Below, piece by piece: positions 19,097 through 27,013 of a DNA stretch of 64,000 nucleotides (position 1 is its first letter; the number at the start of each line of letters is the position of its first letter). Source of the DNA: Myxococcales bacterium. Its GTDB lineage: Bacteria > Myxococcota > Myxococcia > Myxococcales > Myxococcaceae. A program made the position numbers and the translations under genes. The notes beneath the pieces are model-generated. The model was not told the origin of the DNA. It was given only the letters and a program-made list of their open reading frames with translations, and did not search any database. The stretch covers positions 1 through 64,000 of the forward strand of contig JAUXRI010000224.1 of assembly GCA_030681895.1 (NCBI GenBank), in the 5' to 3' direction.

Positions 19097-20203
19097 TCAG
19101 GGCGCTGGGAGCGCGATCGTGAACCGCGCCCCACCTTCGCTGCGGTTCTGGGCAGTCAAGCGCCCGTCGAACTGGCCCAGCAGATGCCTCGACACCGCGA
19201 GGCCGAGCCCCGTCCCCTGCCCCGGCGACTTCGTCGTGAAGAACGGCGTGAAGAGCCTGGGCAACACCTCGGCGGGAATGCCGGGCCCATCGTCATCGAC
19301 TTGAATCATCGCGGCGCCAGCATCGACCGACACGCGGACCCAGACCCGGCCCTGCCCGCCGACCGCCTGACAGCCGTTGAGCAGCAGGTTGACGAGGACC
19401 TGCGCGAGTGGCCCGGGTTCGGCCCGAAGCCAGGTCGAGTCAGGGCAATCGACCGTGATCGTCACCTGCGCGTTCTCGCGCATCGAGGTCACCATCTTCA
19501 CGCACCCATCGAGCAGTGGCTTGACGTCGATGGGCTGGGCCTTGCCGCGCGAGGGCCGACCCATCTCGAGCAGGCCGCGCACGATGCCATCGATGCGCTT
19601 GACCTCTTCTTCGATGCGGTCGACCACCTCGAGGGTGGGCGTGCTGCCGTCGGCGCGCATTCGCAGCACCGAGAGGTAGCCGAGAATGCCCGAGAGTGGA
19701 TTGCCGACCTCGTGGGCAACACCAGCGGCCAGCTTTCCGATCGTCGCGAGTCGGTCAGCGGCGACGAGCTCTGCCTGCAACCGCGCCTTCTGTTCCGCGT
19801 TGACCGACAGCTCCGAGAGCCGGCGCGCGCTCGTCGTTCGTTCGGCGACCAGCGAATCGCCCAGGTGCTGCACGGCCTGAGCGAGGTTCCCGCCTGGCGC
19901 GCCGTCGCTGGGCAACCTGCTCCCCTCACGCTCCAGCACGCCGCCTGCGCGTCGCTCGGCCTCGCGCAGCGGGCGCCCGATCGCCAGGTTCAAGACCAGG
20001 AACGCGATCACGACCGAGACGGCGACGTCGAGCAGGCCCAACAACGCGACGACGACCTCGATGCGCGTCGCGCCTTGAACGTCACCCGTGAGGGCGCGAA
20101 TGGCGTCGACCTGCGCAGCGACGATCGGCTGAAGGCTCAGCCACGTGCCGCCGGCCGCGGCGAAGGCGAGCACCACCGAAACAGCGAGGAAGCGCGCCCG
20201 CAT
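19097..20203 (-). CDS. pilS2: Sensor histidine kinase PilS2
   Basis: 368 residues. Two membrane helices (about 5-25 and 48-72) flank a short periplasmic loop. A linker, the phosphoacceptor helix AAGVAHEVGNPLSGILGY with the catalytic histidine, and a full HATPase domain (LVNLLLNGCQAVGG, DDGPGIPAEVLPRLFTPFFTTK, GTGLGLAVSRHLL) follow. It is the cognate kinase of the regulator encoded 46 bases downstream. In M. xanthus pilD precedes this gene; here pilI precedes it directly, 33 bases away. Confidence 0.88.
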   Translation of the reverse strand: MRARFLAVSVVLAFAAAGGTWLSLQPIVAAQVDAIRALTGDVQGATRIEVVVALLGLLDVAVSVVIAFLVLNLAIGRPLREAERRAGGVLEREGSRLPSDGAPGGNLAQAVQHLGDSLVAERTTSARRLSELSVNAEQKARLQAELVAADRLATIGKLAAGVAHEVGNPLSGILGYLSVLRMRADGSTPTLEVVDRIEEEVKRIDGIVRGLLEMGRPSRGKAQPIDVKPLLDGCVKMVTSMRENAQVTITVDCPDSTWLRAEPGPLAQVLVNLLLNGCQAVGGQGRVWVRVSVDAGAAMIQVDDDGPGIPAEVLPRLFTPFFTTKSPGQGTGLGLAVSRHLLGQFDGRLTAQNRSEGGARFTIALPAP

Positions 20204-20236
20204 CGGGGCGATTGTGACTCCAGAACCGCTCCCTGA

Positions 20237-21022
20237 CTACTTGAAGTCCCGCCGCTCGAAGATTTGCGTGGCGAGGAGCAGCACCAGCACCGTGTAGGCG
20301 ATCGTGTAGGCCGTCGCTCCGAGCAACTCTGAAGCCGAGGTCGGGTCGAAGTAGGTCGCGCGTGCCTTGTAGTCGAGCCGATCGAAGTTCGGCAGCACGT
20401 AGTAGAGCGCCCTGCCGAAGATGCGAATGGCGTCGACCTTCGACCGACCCGCAAACGTGTAGAGGTCTTCGGCCATGTGCCCAATGAAATACAGGCAGGT
20501 CACCGACAAACTCGAGACGTATTGAGAAGAGGCTGAGGCGAAAAGAAAACACACGGCGGTCAACAGAACCACCTCGAGCAGGAGGCCGTAGAGGGCGACC
20601 AGGTGCTCACGGTGAATGCCAGTACTGTACGTTTCAGATGCACCGGCGAACTGGAGCTGCGCCAGGAACAGCGCGCCCATGATCATCACGAGGAACGCGA
20701 CCGTGATCACGTTGCCCAGATACCTCCCGACGAGAAAAGCCGAACGGCTGACCGGGCGCGCGACCACCATGAAGATCGTTCGCCGCTCGATCTCGCGAGG
20801 GATGAGGGCGGTGCCGAGAAACAACGTCAGCGCGGGCGAAATGAGGCCGATCACACCCAGGCCGAAGTCAGTCATCACCCGATCGAAGGTGGCCACCGTG
20901 AACTCGACCGAGACCGTCGTCGAGAACACCATGACGAACGCGAACACGAACAGCACCGAGGTCACCCGGTTCCGTCGAGCCTCGCGAAAGCCGTTCAACG
21001 CGATGACGAGAACGCCGTTCAC
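20237..21022 (-). CDS. pilI: ABC transporter permease PilI
   Basis: 261 residues with about six membrane helices (NRVTSVLFVFAFVMVFSTTV, GVIGLISPALTLFLGTALIP, NVITVAFLVMIMGALFLAQL, VVLLTAVCFLFASASSQYVS and others). This is an ABC-2 type permease. Its ATG overlaps the pilH stop by four bases. With PilH it forms an ABC transporter that in M. xanthus is needed for pilus formation and social motility; its substrate is not known. Confidence 0.85.
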   Translation of the reverse strand: MNGVLVIALNGFREARRNRVTSVLFVFAFVMVFSTTVSVEFTVATFDRVMTDFGLGVIGLISPALTLFLGTALIPREIERRTIFMVVARPVSRSAFLVGRYLGNVITVAFLVMIMGALFLAQLQFAGASETYSTGIHREHLVALYGLLLEVVLLTAVCFLFASASSQYVSSLSVTCLYFIGHMAEDLYTFAGRSKVDAIRIFGRALYYVLPNFDRLDYKARATYFDPTSASELLGATAYTIAYTVLVLLLATQIFERRDFK

Positions 21023-21966
21023 TCGATCGTACTCCCGACCTTGTTCTGGGAACTGCGGACTGCCTCGAGGAAGGTGTCCTCGAGAGAGTTCCGGATGGGC
21101 TGCATCGAGATCAGCTGCCCTTGCGCCTGATGCGCAGCTTCGATGACCGCGCGCGCGTCGGCGGCGGCGGTGCGCAAGATGAGCCGGCGCCCGGCTTGAA
21201 TCACTTCAGGCTTCAGCGCGGCCAGTCGTTCAGGGTCGACGCCTTCGAAGACGAGCTCGACGTGCGAACCTTCAGCCGAGAGCATCTCGCTCACGGGCCC
21301 GGCCCGTACCAGCTTGCCCCCGATGAGAATCGCCACGTCTTCGGCCAGCGCTTCCACGTCTGGAATGATGTGGCTGCACAGGAGCACGGTGGTGCCCTTC
21401 TTCTTCTCGGCGACGATGATGTCGCGAATCAGCTGGCGGCCCAGCACGTCGAGGCCTGAGGTGGGCTCGTCGAGAATGAGCAGCCGGGGGCTCGAGACGA
21501 GCGCCTGTGCGAGCGCGATTCGTTGCGTCATGCCCTTCGAGAAGCGGCGAATCTGAACCCCGGTGAAGCGGTCCATCTGAACCTGCTCCAGAACGGCTTT
21601 CACGCGACGGGTCAGCTCCGCTCCAGCCAGCCCAGAGAGCGAGCCTGCGAAGCGCACGAACTCTTCGCCGGTCAGGTATTCGTAGGGCGCGGGGTTCTCT
21701 GGCAGGTACCCGACGTGGCGCCGGGCGTCGGCGGACGCGGGGTCGAACCCGAAGACGCGCGCCGTCCCCGAAGAGGGCCGAATCAGATTCAGCAGCAGCT
21801 TGATGGTGGTCGACTTCCCAGCGCCGTTCGGGCCCAGCACGCCCATCACGTGGCCCTCGCCGATCGACAGCGTGAGCCCCTCGAGCGCAACCACCCGCCG
21901 ACGCCCCTTGAGGAGGTCGAGCGTGTAGACCTTGGTCAGGTTCTCTACCGAGACGGCCGACGTCAC
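21019..21966 (-). CDS. pilH: ABC transporter ATP-binding protein PilH
   Basis: 315 residues. It has Walker A GPNGAGKST near residue 45, an ABC signature in RRFSKGMTQRIALAQAL and Walker B LLILDEPTSGLD. The C-terminal 90 residues match the regulatory tail seen in ABC-2 exporter ATPases. It overlaps pilG upstream and pilI downstream by four bases each, so the three are translationally coupled. Confidence 0.9.
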   Translation of the reverse strand: MTSAVSVENLTKVYTLDLLKGRRRVVALEGLTLSIGEGHVMGVLGPNGAGKSTTIKLLLNLIRPSSGTARVFGFDPASADARRHVGYLPENPAPYEYLTGEEFVRFAGSLSGLAGAELTRRVKAVLEQVQMDRFTGVQIRRFSKGMTQRIALAQALVSSPRLLILDEPTSGLDVLGRQLIRDIIVAEKKKGTTVLLCSHIIPDVEALAEDVAILIGGKLVRAGPVSEMLSAEGSHVELVFEGVDPERLAALKPEVIQAGRRLILRTAAADARAVIEAAHQAQGQLISMQPIRNSLEDTFLEAVRSSQNKVGSTIE

Positions 21967-22811
21967 TGCGGAATCCCTCCGAGGCGCCCGACGAGCCAGG
22001 ACGAACGCCCTCGCCCATCTTCCACGCGCAGCTCACCACCGTGTGGATCATGCGTCTTCTCGGCAGGCCATTCACCAGCAGCGACGACCTCGTCGAGTGA
22101 TTCTGGCGTGCGACCAATCTTGGTTCGAGTCGCCACGATCGCGGCATCGAGTTCCCGCAGGAGACGCTCGATCTCGAGTTGCTTCTTCCGATCAGACAAC
22201 AACTTCATGCTGCCGTGACCACCTTCGTCCATCGCAGTCGAGATCATCGCGATGGCCGCGTCGAAGTCGTTGTTCTCGACGAACATCGCGGTCGCGGCCG
22301 AGATGGCTCCAGCAGGCGCGTTGGGGAACTTCGAGATCTCGATGAACTCTTCGACGGCCGCACGGTTGTCGTGCTCGACATAGGTCAACAAGAAGGCGCT
22401 CAGCGTTCGAAGCCGGTAGTCCGTGGGGAACTGTTTGATCCCCTTCCGAACGAGCTTCAGCGCCAGGTCTCCGTTGACGTAGCGGTCACGACCAACCGAG
22501 TACGGGGTCGCGAGCGCGAGGAAGTAGTAGGCGTGAAAGAACCGTGGGTCGAGGTCGGTGAGGAACTCACCGTAGGCGTACAAATTCTTGTTCCGAAGCA
22601 CCGACTCCGGCTCCGAAATGCCGATCAGCGTTCGGAGGAAGTAGAGATCGATCAACAGCGGAAGGTGCGGCTTCGAGAGGGTCGAAGCGACTGAACCACG
22701 CAACAAGAGCGGCCTCAGTTCGCCCTCGTGTCGTGCTTCGAGTGGCGGAGGGGCCACCCGAGTCGAAACGAGGACTGCAACTGAGACCGCTCCGAGGACC
22801 AGGCGAATCAA
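21963..22811 (-). CDS. pilG: PilG-like accessory protein of the pilGHI ABC system
   Basis: 282 residues from a TTG start at 22811; no ATG or GTG fits the N-terminal signal better. The N-terminus MIRLVLGAVSVAVLVSTRV is a signal peptide or anchor. The body is helical with TPR-like pairs (FFHAYYFLALATPY, RLRTLSAFLLTYVEHDNRAAVEEFIE). The last 50 residues contain a short segment, IGRTPESLDEVVAAGEWP, like those in pseudopilin-related proteins. The name comes from its place between pilA and pilH, as in M. xanthus, where PilG has no well-described family. It follows pilA by 42 bases with no terminator between them. Confidence 0.7.
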   Translation of the reverse strand: MIRLVLGAVSVAVLVSTRVAPPPLEARHEGELRPLLLRGSVASTLSKPHLPLLIDLYFLRTLIGISEPESVLRNKNLYAYGEFLTDLDPRFFHAYYFLALATPYSVGRDRYVNGDLALKLVRKGIKQFPTDYRLRTLSAFLLTYVEHDNRAAVEEFIEISKFPNAPAGAISAATAMFVENNDFDAAIAMISTAMDEGGHGSMKLLSDRKKQLEIERLLRELDAAIVATRTKIGRTPESLDEVVAAGEWPAEKTHDPHGGELRVEDGRGRSSWLVGRLGGIPQ

Positions 22812-22853
22812 GTCAGGACCTGAGATGGTAACGACTCGCGCCGGGCACGCGCA

Positions 22854-23561
22854 TCAGTCGGAGCAGACGTCGTCGTTGACGATCGCGGGCGTTCCTGAGG
22901 TGTAGGCGTTCATCAGGACGACCGTCATGATGGTCGAGCAACCGACGACAGCGCCGCCCGTCTCGATGGTCTGCGAGGAGATCCACCACTCGTCGGCACG
23001 AGCGTCGTTGTCGATGTTCGACTTTGCGCGGGCCGCGAAGTCGCAGCTGGGGCACGCAGCGCCGTTGACGCCAGCCATGGTCGCGACGAGGGCCGCGTTG
23101 GTGCTTTCCGTCACGAACGTCGCCGTGCCGGTCGTCGCGATGGCGTCGATGGTCGCGTCGAGGAAGTTCGTGCCGTGGCGGACCGAGTCGATGCCGACGC
23201 CGCAGTCACCGTTCATGCCTGCGATGACAGCAGCAGCGCGCGACTGGGTGTTGGCAAGCGCGCAGCGGGCGTTCGTGCCTGCAGCGATGGTCGCCGCCGT
23301 GGCGCCGAGATCGTAGAAGTAGCGATTGCCGCGCTCAGGCGAGAAGCCGATGGCGCCGATGTCGGACCAGTAACCCTGATTGATGGGGAAGTTGGCTTTC
23401 TGCGCAGAGAAGATCGCCTTGAGCTGCGAGTTCGCTTCAGCCTGTTTGCCCTTCGCCTGGAACTTGATGAAGTTCGGAATGGCGATGGCGGCGAGAATTC
23501 CGATGATCGCGACGACGATCATGAGTTCGATCAGCGTGAAGCCCTTTTTCTTTGTGGTCAT
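22854..23561 (-). CDS. pilA: Major type IV pilin PilA
   Basis: 235 residues from the ATG at 23561, which has GGAG seven bases upstream. The leader MTTKKKG is followed by FTLIELMIVVAIIGILAAIA, the type IVa pilin signature with Glu5. Cleavage by a prepilin peptidase after Gly7 leaves a 228-residue mature pilin. It has six cysteines, including CPSC near the middle and one in the C-terminal DVCSD. FIKFQAKGKQAEA and FSPERGNRY resemble M. xanthus PilA. A sigma-54 type promoter lies 48 bases upstream. It is the only pilin gene seen in the window. Confidence 0.96.
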   Translation of the reverse strand: MTTKKKGFTLIELMIVVAIIGILAAIAIPNFIKFQAKGKQAEANSQLKAIFSAQKANFPINQGYWSDIGAIGFSPERGNRYFYDLGATAATIAAGTNARCALANTQSRAAAVIAGMNGDCGVGIDSVRHGTNFLDATIDAIATTGTATFVTESTNAALVATMAGVNGAACPSCDFAARAKSNIDNDARADEWWISSQTIETGGAVVGCSTIMTVVLMNAYTSGTPAIVNDDVCSD

Positions 23562-23608
23562 GCGGTCTCCGAACGAGGTGGACGATTGAGTTCGCCGAAC
23601 GGACTCGA

Positions 23609-23624
23609 TGCACGAACGGCGCCA
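23609..23624 (-). promoter_or_regulatory. Sigma-54 (-24/-12) promoter of pilA
   Basis: On the minus strand the sequence TGGCGC-CGTTC-GTGCA matches the consensus TGGCAC-N5-TTGCA at all core positions: GG at -24 and GC at -12, ten bases apart. Predicted transcription would start near 23598, giving a leader of about 37 bases before the pilA ATG. This fits the known sigma-54/PilR control of pilA in M. xanthus and Pseudomonas. Confidence 0.7.
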
Positions 23625-23722
23625 TGAGGCGCAAGACGCCTCTCCCTCAGGGTACCTCAAGGAAACCGACCTGCCCAGTTTCTGACAAAGCGCCCAAGCC
23701 CGGCACTCGGGCTGACGAATAT

Positions 23723-23734
23723 TGTCAGTCGACA
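23723..23734. promoter_or_regulatory. TGTC-N4-GACA inverted repeat upstream of pilA
   Basis: TGTC (23723-23726) and GACA (23731-23734) are inverted arms. They overlap a second repeat CTGAC-N7-GTCAG (23712-23728), and another TGACA lies near 23683. The cluster is about 100 bases upstream of the -12 element, the usual distance for an NtrC-type activator such as PilR. It also lies 50 bases upstream of the opposite-strand membrane protein gene. Assignment to PilR is inference. Confidence 0.4.
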
Positions 23735-23783
23735 CCCCCAGATTCTCTGGCACCGTGCACGACGGTTTTCGCCTGGAGGTCGC

Positions 23784-26700
23784 GTGCGTCGAGCCTGGTT
23801 CCTTCCCCTGTTGCTGTTGTCCGGCTTCTGCGGGCTCGCGTACGAATTGCTGTGGGTGCGGTTGCTGACGTTGAGCCTCGGGGCCACGACGGCTTCGTTC
23901 TCGATCGTGCTGGCCGTCTTCTTCGGAGGCCTGGCGTTGGGCTCGCGATGGGCGGGCAAGCGCAGCGTCGGCGCGAAGCGGCCGCTCGCGACCTACGCGG
24001 CCCTCGAGGCGCTGACAGGTGTGCTCGGCGTGGCGCTCTACCCCGTCCTCAAGAACCTGGGCGGCTTCGTCGCCGCCATCGACCCGGGGACGAGCTCAGC
24101 TGGGATGGTCCTCCGCGTCGTCGTGTCGGCGGTCCTGCTCCTTCCTCCGACCTTTCTGATGGGAGCCACCCTGCCCTTCATCTCGGTCGGCACCATCGAA
24201 CGAGATGACGCGACGGGCCCCGGCACCGCCCTCATCTACGGCCTGAACACGCTCGGCGCCTGCCTCGGAGCGTTCTGCGTCACCTTCATCCTGCTCCCTC
24301 GACTTGGCGTCTTCGCCTCGACGATGATCACCGCGTTGACGAATCTGACGGTGGCGGCGATCGCCTTCGCCCTCAGCCGCCGGGTCGACGGTGATGGCGC
24401 AGCGGCGTCGGCTCCCGAGACGCCCGAGCCGACACCTGACCAGCGAAGACGCCTCGCGGTGATCCTCGCAGCTGGCCTTGGCGGCCTGGTCGCGACCGGC
24501 GCACAGGTCGTCTGGGCACGGCTCTTCACGATCTCTCTGAGGGGAACGTCGTACGGCGTCGGCTCGGTGCTGGTGGTCGTCCTCGTCGGTATCGCGCTTG
24601 GCAGCCTCATCGCCTCGGGCGTGAGCCGCCGCGTGAAGCACAGCGCCTCGGCTGCCGTGGTCTTCCAGTTACTGCTCTTGATCGGCCTTGCGGTCTTCGC
24701 AGCCACGACTCCGATGATGAACTGGGTCGTCGGAACGCTCGGCAACACGGGCCTCGTCGGAACCGGCCGACACCTGGCCGAGCTGGTCGCGGTCCTGATG
24801 TTCCTCGGGCTTCCGACGGTGGCTGCCGGTGCAATTCTGCCCTCGCTGGTCGCGGTCGCCGAGGGCTCGGCGAGGAACGCAGGAAAGACGCTCGCAGAGC
24901 TCTACTCGGCCAACACCCTCGGCTGCATCATCGGCTCGCTCGGCACCGGGTTCTTTCTGCTCCCCGGCATCGGCTCTTCGGCAACCCTCTACCTCGTGTT
25001 CCTCGTGCAAGCCGCGACGACGGTGATCTTCGCGGTGGCCACATGCGCCGATCGACGGCTCGTGACGGTGGGGGCCACGATCGTCGCGCTGGCGGCGGCG
25101 GCGCTCTTCCCTCAATCAGACCCGCGCCTGCTGTCACCACGGGCGAACTCGTCGGACTATTTCTCGTTCATGGCGGCACAGCGCCAGTCGCTCTCGAGCA
25201 TCACGAGCTACTACGAGGGCGACGTCGCGACCGTGGCGGTCACCGCGTCTTCCGAACTCAAGGGGCTCTCGCTCAACGGGCTCGGTCAGGGTTCACGAGC
25301 CACCGTCGCCCCCTACGTCGCGCACGAGTCCGTGCTGGTCGGCACGACCCCCTGGCTCCACGCGAAGAACCAGCGACGAGGTCTCGTCATCGGGCTCGGC
25401 GCGGGCGGAACCGTCGACGTGCTGCTGAAGCTCGGGGTCGAGCAGCTCGAGGTCGCTGAGCTGGAGCTCGGCGTCGTCGACGCGGTCGGCGAAATCTGGG
25501 GCGACGAGTCTCCCCTGAAGAGTCCGCGCGTCACCTTGATCAACAACGACGCCCGGCACCACCTGCTCACCTCGAGCCGCCGCGTCCCCGATGGGTACGA
25601 TCTCATCACCTCGATGCCTGCACACCCCTGGGTCGCGGCGCCGTTGTTCACTCGCGAGTTCTTCGAACTGGCCCGCGCGAACCTCGCCGAAGGCGGCGTG
25701 TTCTCCACCTGGTTTGGCCCCGCCGAGATGCCCGATGCGTCAATCGAGGGGCTCTTCGGAGCGTTCACCGCCGTCTTCCCCTACACCCTGGTGTACTGGG
25801 TCCCTGAAGCGGGCGCGTTCTATGTGGTGGGCGGGAAGCAGCCGCTGACCTTCGACGTCGGCAAGGCAGAATCGCTGATGCATCACCCCGTCATGGCGGG
25901 CCGCCCTCGCGACCAGACCCGAGCGCTCTTCATGGCCAGCCGGGTGACAGGGCTCTCGACGCCAGAGCGGCCCGCGACGGCGAGGCTGATCAGCACGGAC
26001 GACAACGGCCTCATCGAGTTCGGAGCGCAGCGGCCACGGACGACGGGCGTGCTCGCGTCGTTGACGTATCTGCCAGTGCGAGCGCTGCCCGCGTCGATGT
26101 TCGTGAACACCCCGAATCCGACGGCCTTCGCGCTCGAGGTCCTCGAGAACGGGCTCTCGTCGCGCGGCGGGTGGTTGCCCTTCACGGGCGCTGATGCTGC
26201 CGCGACGCTCCGGGCCGTCTCGGCGATCGACGAGGCCTCTCCGCTCAGCGCCTACGCGTCGTTCCGAAAGGCCTTCTCCCAGCCGGGCCAGCGGACCGAG
26301 GCCATCAAGCTGGCAGGTGCGATCACCGACCCCCTCCTCGCGGCACGGGCCCGCGGCATCATCGCGTCGACCGAGCCCGACAGGAACGCGCGCATCGCGG
26401 GGCTCACGCCGCTTGGCGGAAGCCCTGATGTCCGGGCGCTGCTGCTCTCGCTCGACCAGCCCGACGACGGCAGCACGCTCGCGGCACCTGGCCTGGACGA
26501 CGATGCCATCGGGTGGTTGTTCGTCGCGCCCGAGGCCCTGCAGGCCCTCGACGGCGAAGCCCGGGCCCGCGTCACCAGGGCACTCGCCGAGCGCATCGCG
26601 GCCTTCGAGAGCCCCGTGCTCGCGAAGAAGGCCCAGCAACTCTTCGCCGCCGCAGGGTGGTCCGAGAGCGCCTCGTGGGCTGCCTCGCTGATCCTCGACA

Positions 26701-27011
26701 TGGAGCGCTTCGCGAGCGGTGTGCTCGTCCGACGCGCCCTCGAGGCGGGAACGAAGGAACGCTACGCCGACGCCGTTCGGTTGCTCCTCGAGGCCTCACG
26801 GTATTCGCCGCTCCGCACCCCTCAGGTTCGAGCGCTGCTGCAGGCGGCGCTTCGCCTCGATGACGCGACAGCGATCAAAGCGGCGCGCGACATGCTGCTG
26901 ATGCGCGGGCTCGAGAAGGTGTCGATCGACGGGCTCGAGGCGAACTTGCGGGCCGCGAACGCCAAAGAGGCCGCGAACGTGAAAGAGGCCGCGACCCCGG
27001 CAGCGCCGTAG
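23784..27011 (+). CDS. Membrane protein fused to a spermidine-synthase-like methyltransferase-fold domain
   Basis: 1075 residues from a GTG preceded by GGAGGT. About 12-14 membrane helices fill residues 1-440 (SGFCGLAYELLWVRLLTLSLGA is the typical first helix of fused spermine-synthase transporters). A Rossmann domain follows (about 470-690) with the nucleotide loop VIGLGAGGT and an acidic residue in VAELELGVVDA. The loop that holds the catalytic aspartate in true spermidine synthases reads LITSMPAHPW, so aminopropyl transfer is doubtful. The last 350 residues are helical repeats without a clear family. The gene sits between pilR and pilA on the opposite strand, where M. xanthus has none. Its stop lies two bases from the pilR stop. 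Its product and role in pili are unknown. Confidence 0.8.
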   Translation: MRRAWFLPLLLLSGFCGLAYELLWVRLLTLSLGATTASFSIVLAVFFGGLALGSRWAGKRSVGAKRPLATYAALEALTGVLGVALYPVLKNLGGFVAAIDPGTSSAGMVLRVVVSAVLLLPPTFLMGATLPFISVGTIERDDATGPGTALIYGLNTLGACLGAFCVTFILLPRLGVFASTMITALTNLTVAAIAFALSRRVDGDGAAASAPETPEPTPDQRRRLAVILAAGLGGLVATGAQVVWARLFTISLRGTSYGVGSVLVVVLVGIALGSLIASGVSRRVKHSASAAVVFQLLLLIGLAVFAATTPMMNWVVGTLGNTGLVGTGRHLAELVAVLMFLGLPTVAAGAILPSLVAVAEGSARNAGKTLAELYSANTLGCIIGSLGTGFFLLPGIGSSATLYLVFLVQAATTVIFAVATCADRRLVTVGATIVALAAAALFPQSDPRLLSPRANSSDYFSFMAAQRQSLSSITSYYEGDVATVAVTASSELKGLSLNGLGQGSRATVAPYVAHESVLVGTTPWLHAKNQRRGLVIGLGAGGTVDVLLKLGVEQLEVAELELGVVDAVGEIWGDESPLKSPRVTLINNDARHHLLTSSRRVPDGYDLITSMPAHPWVAAPLFTREFFELARANLAEGGVFSTWFGPAEMPDASIEGLFGAFTAVFPYTLVYWVPEAGAFYVVGGKQPLTFDVGKAESLMHHPVMAGRPRDQTRALFMASRVTGLSTPERPATARLISTDDNGLIEFGAQRPRTTGVLASLTYLPVRALPASMFVNTPNPTAFALEVLENGLSSRGGWLPFTGADAAATLRAVSAIDEASPLSAYASFRKAFSQPGQRTEAIKLAGAITDPLLAARARGIIASTEPDRNARIAGLTPLGGSPDVRALLLSLDQPDDGSTLAAPGLDDDAIGWLFVAPEALQALDGEARARVTRALAERIAAFESPVLAKKAQQLFAAAGWSESASWAASLILDMERFASGVLVRRALEAGTKERYADAVRLLLEASRYSPLRTPQVRALLQAALRLDDATAIKAARDMLLMRGLEKVSIDGLEANLRAANAKEAANVKEAATPAAP

Positions 27012-27013
27012 CC

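Noticed and set aside
23748..23763. TGGCAC on the plus strand as a second sigma-54 promoter
   Set aside because: The -12 position has GA rather than GC, so the core pair is missing.
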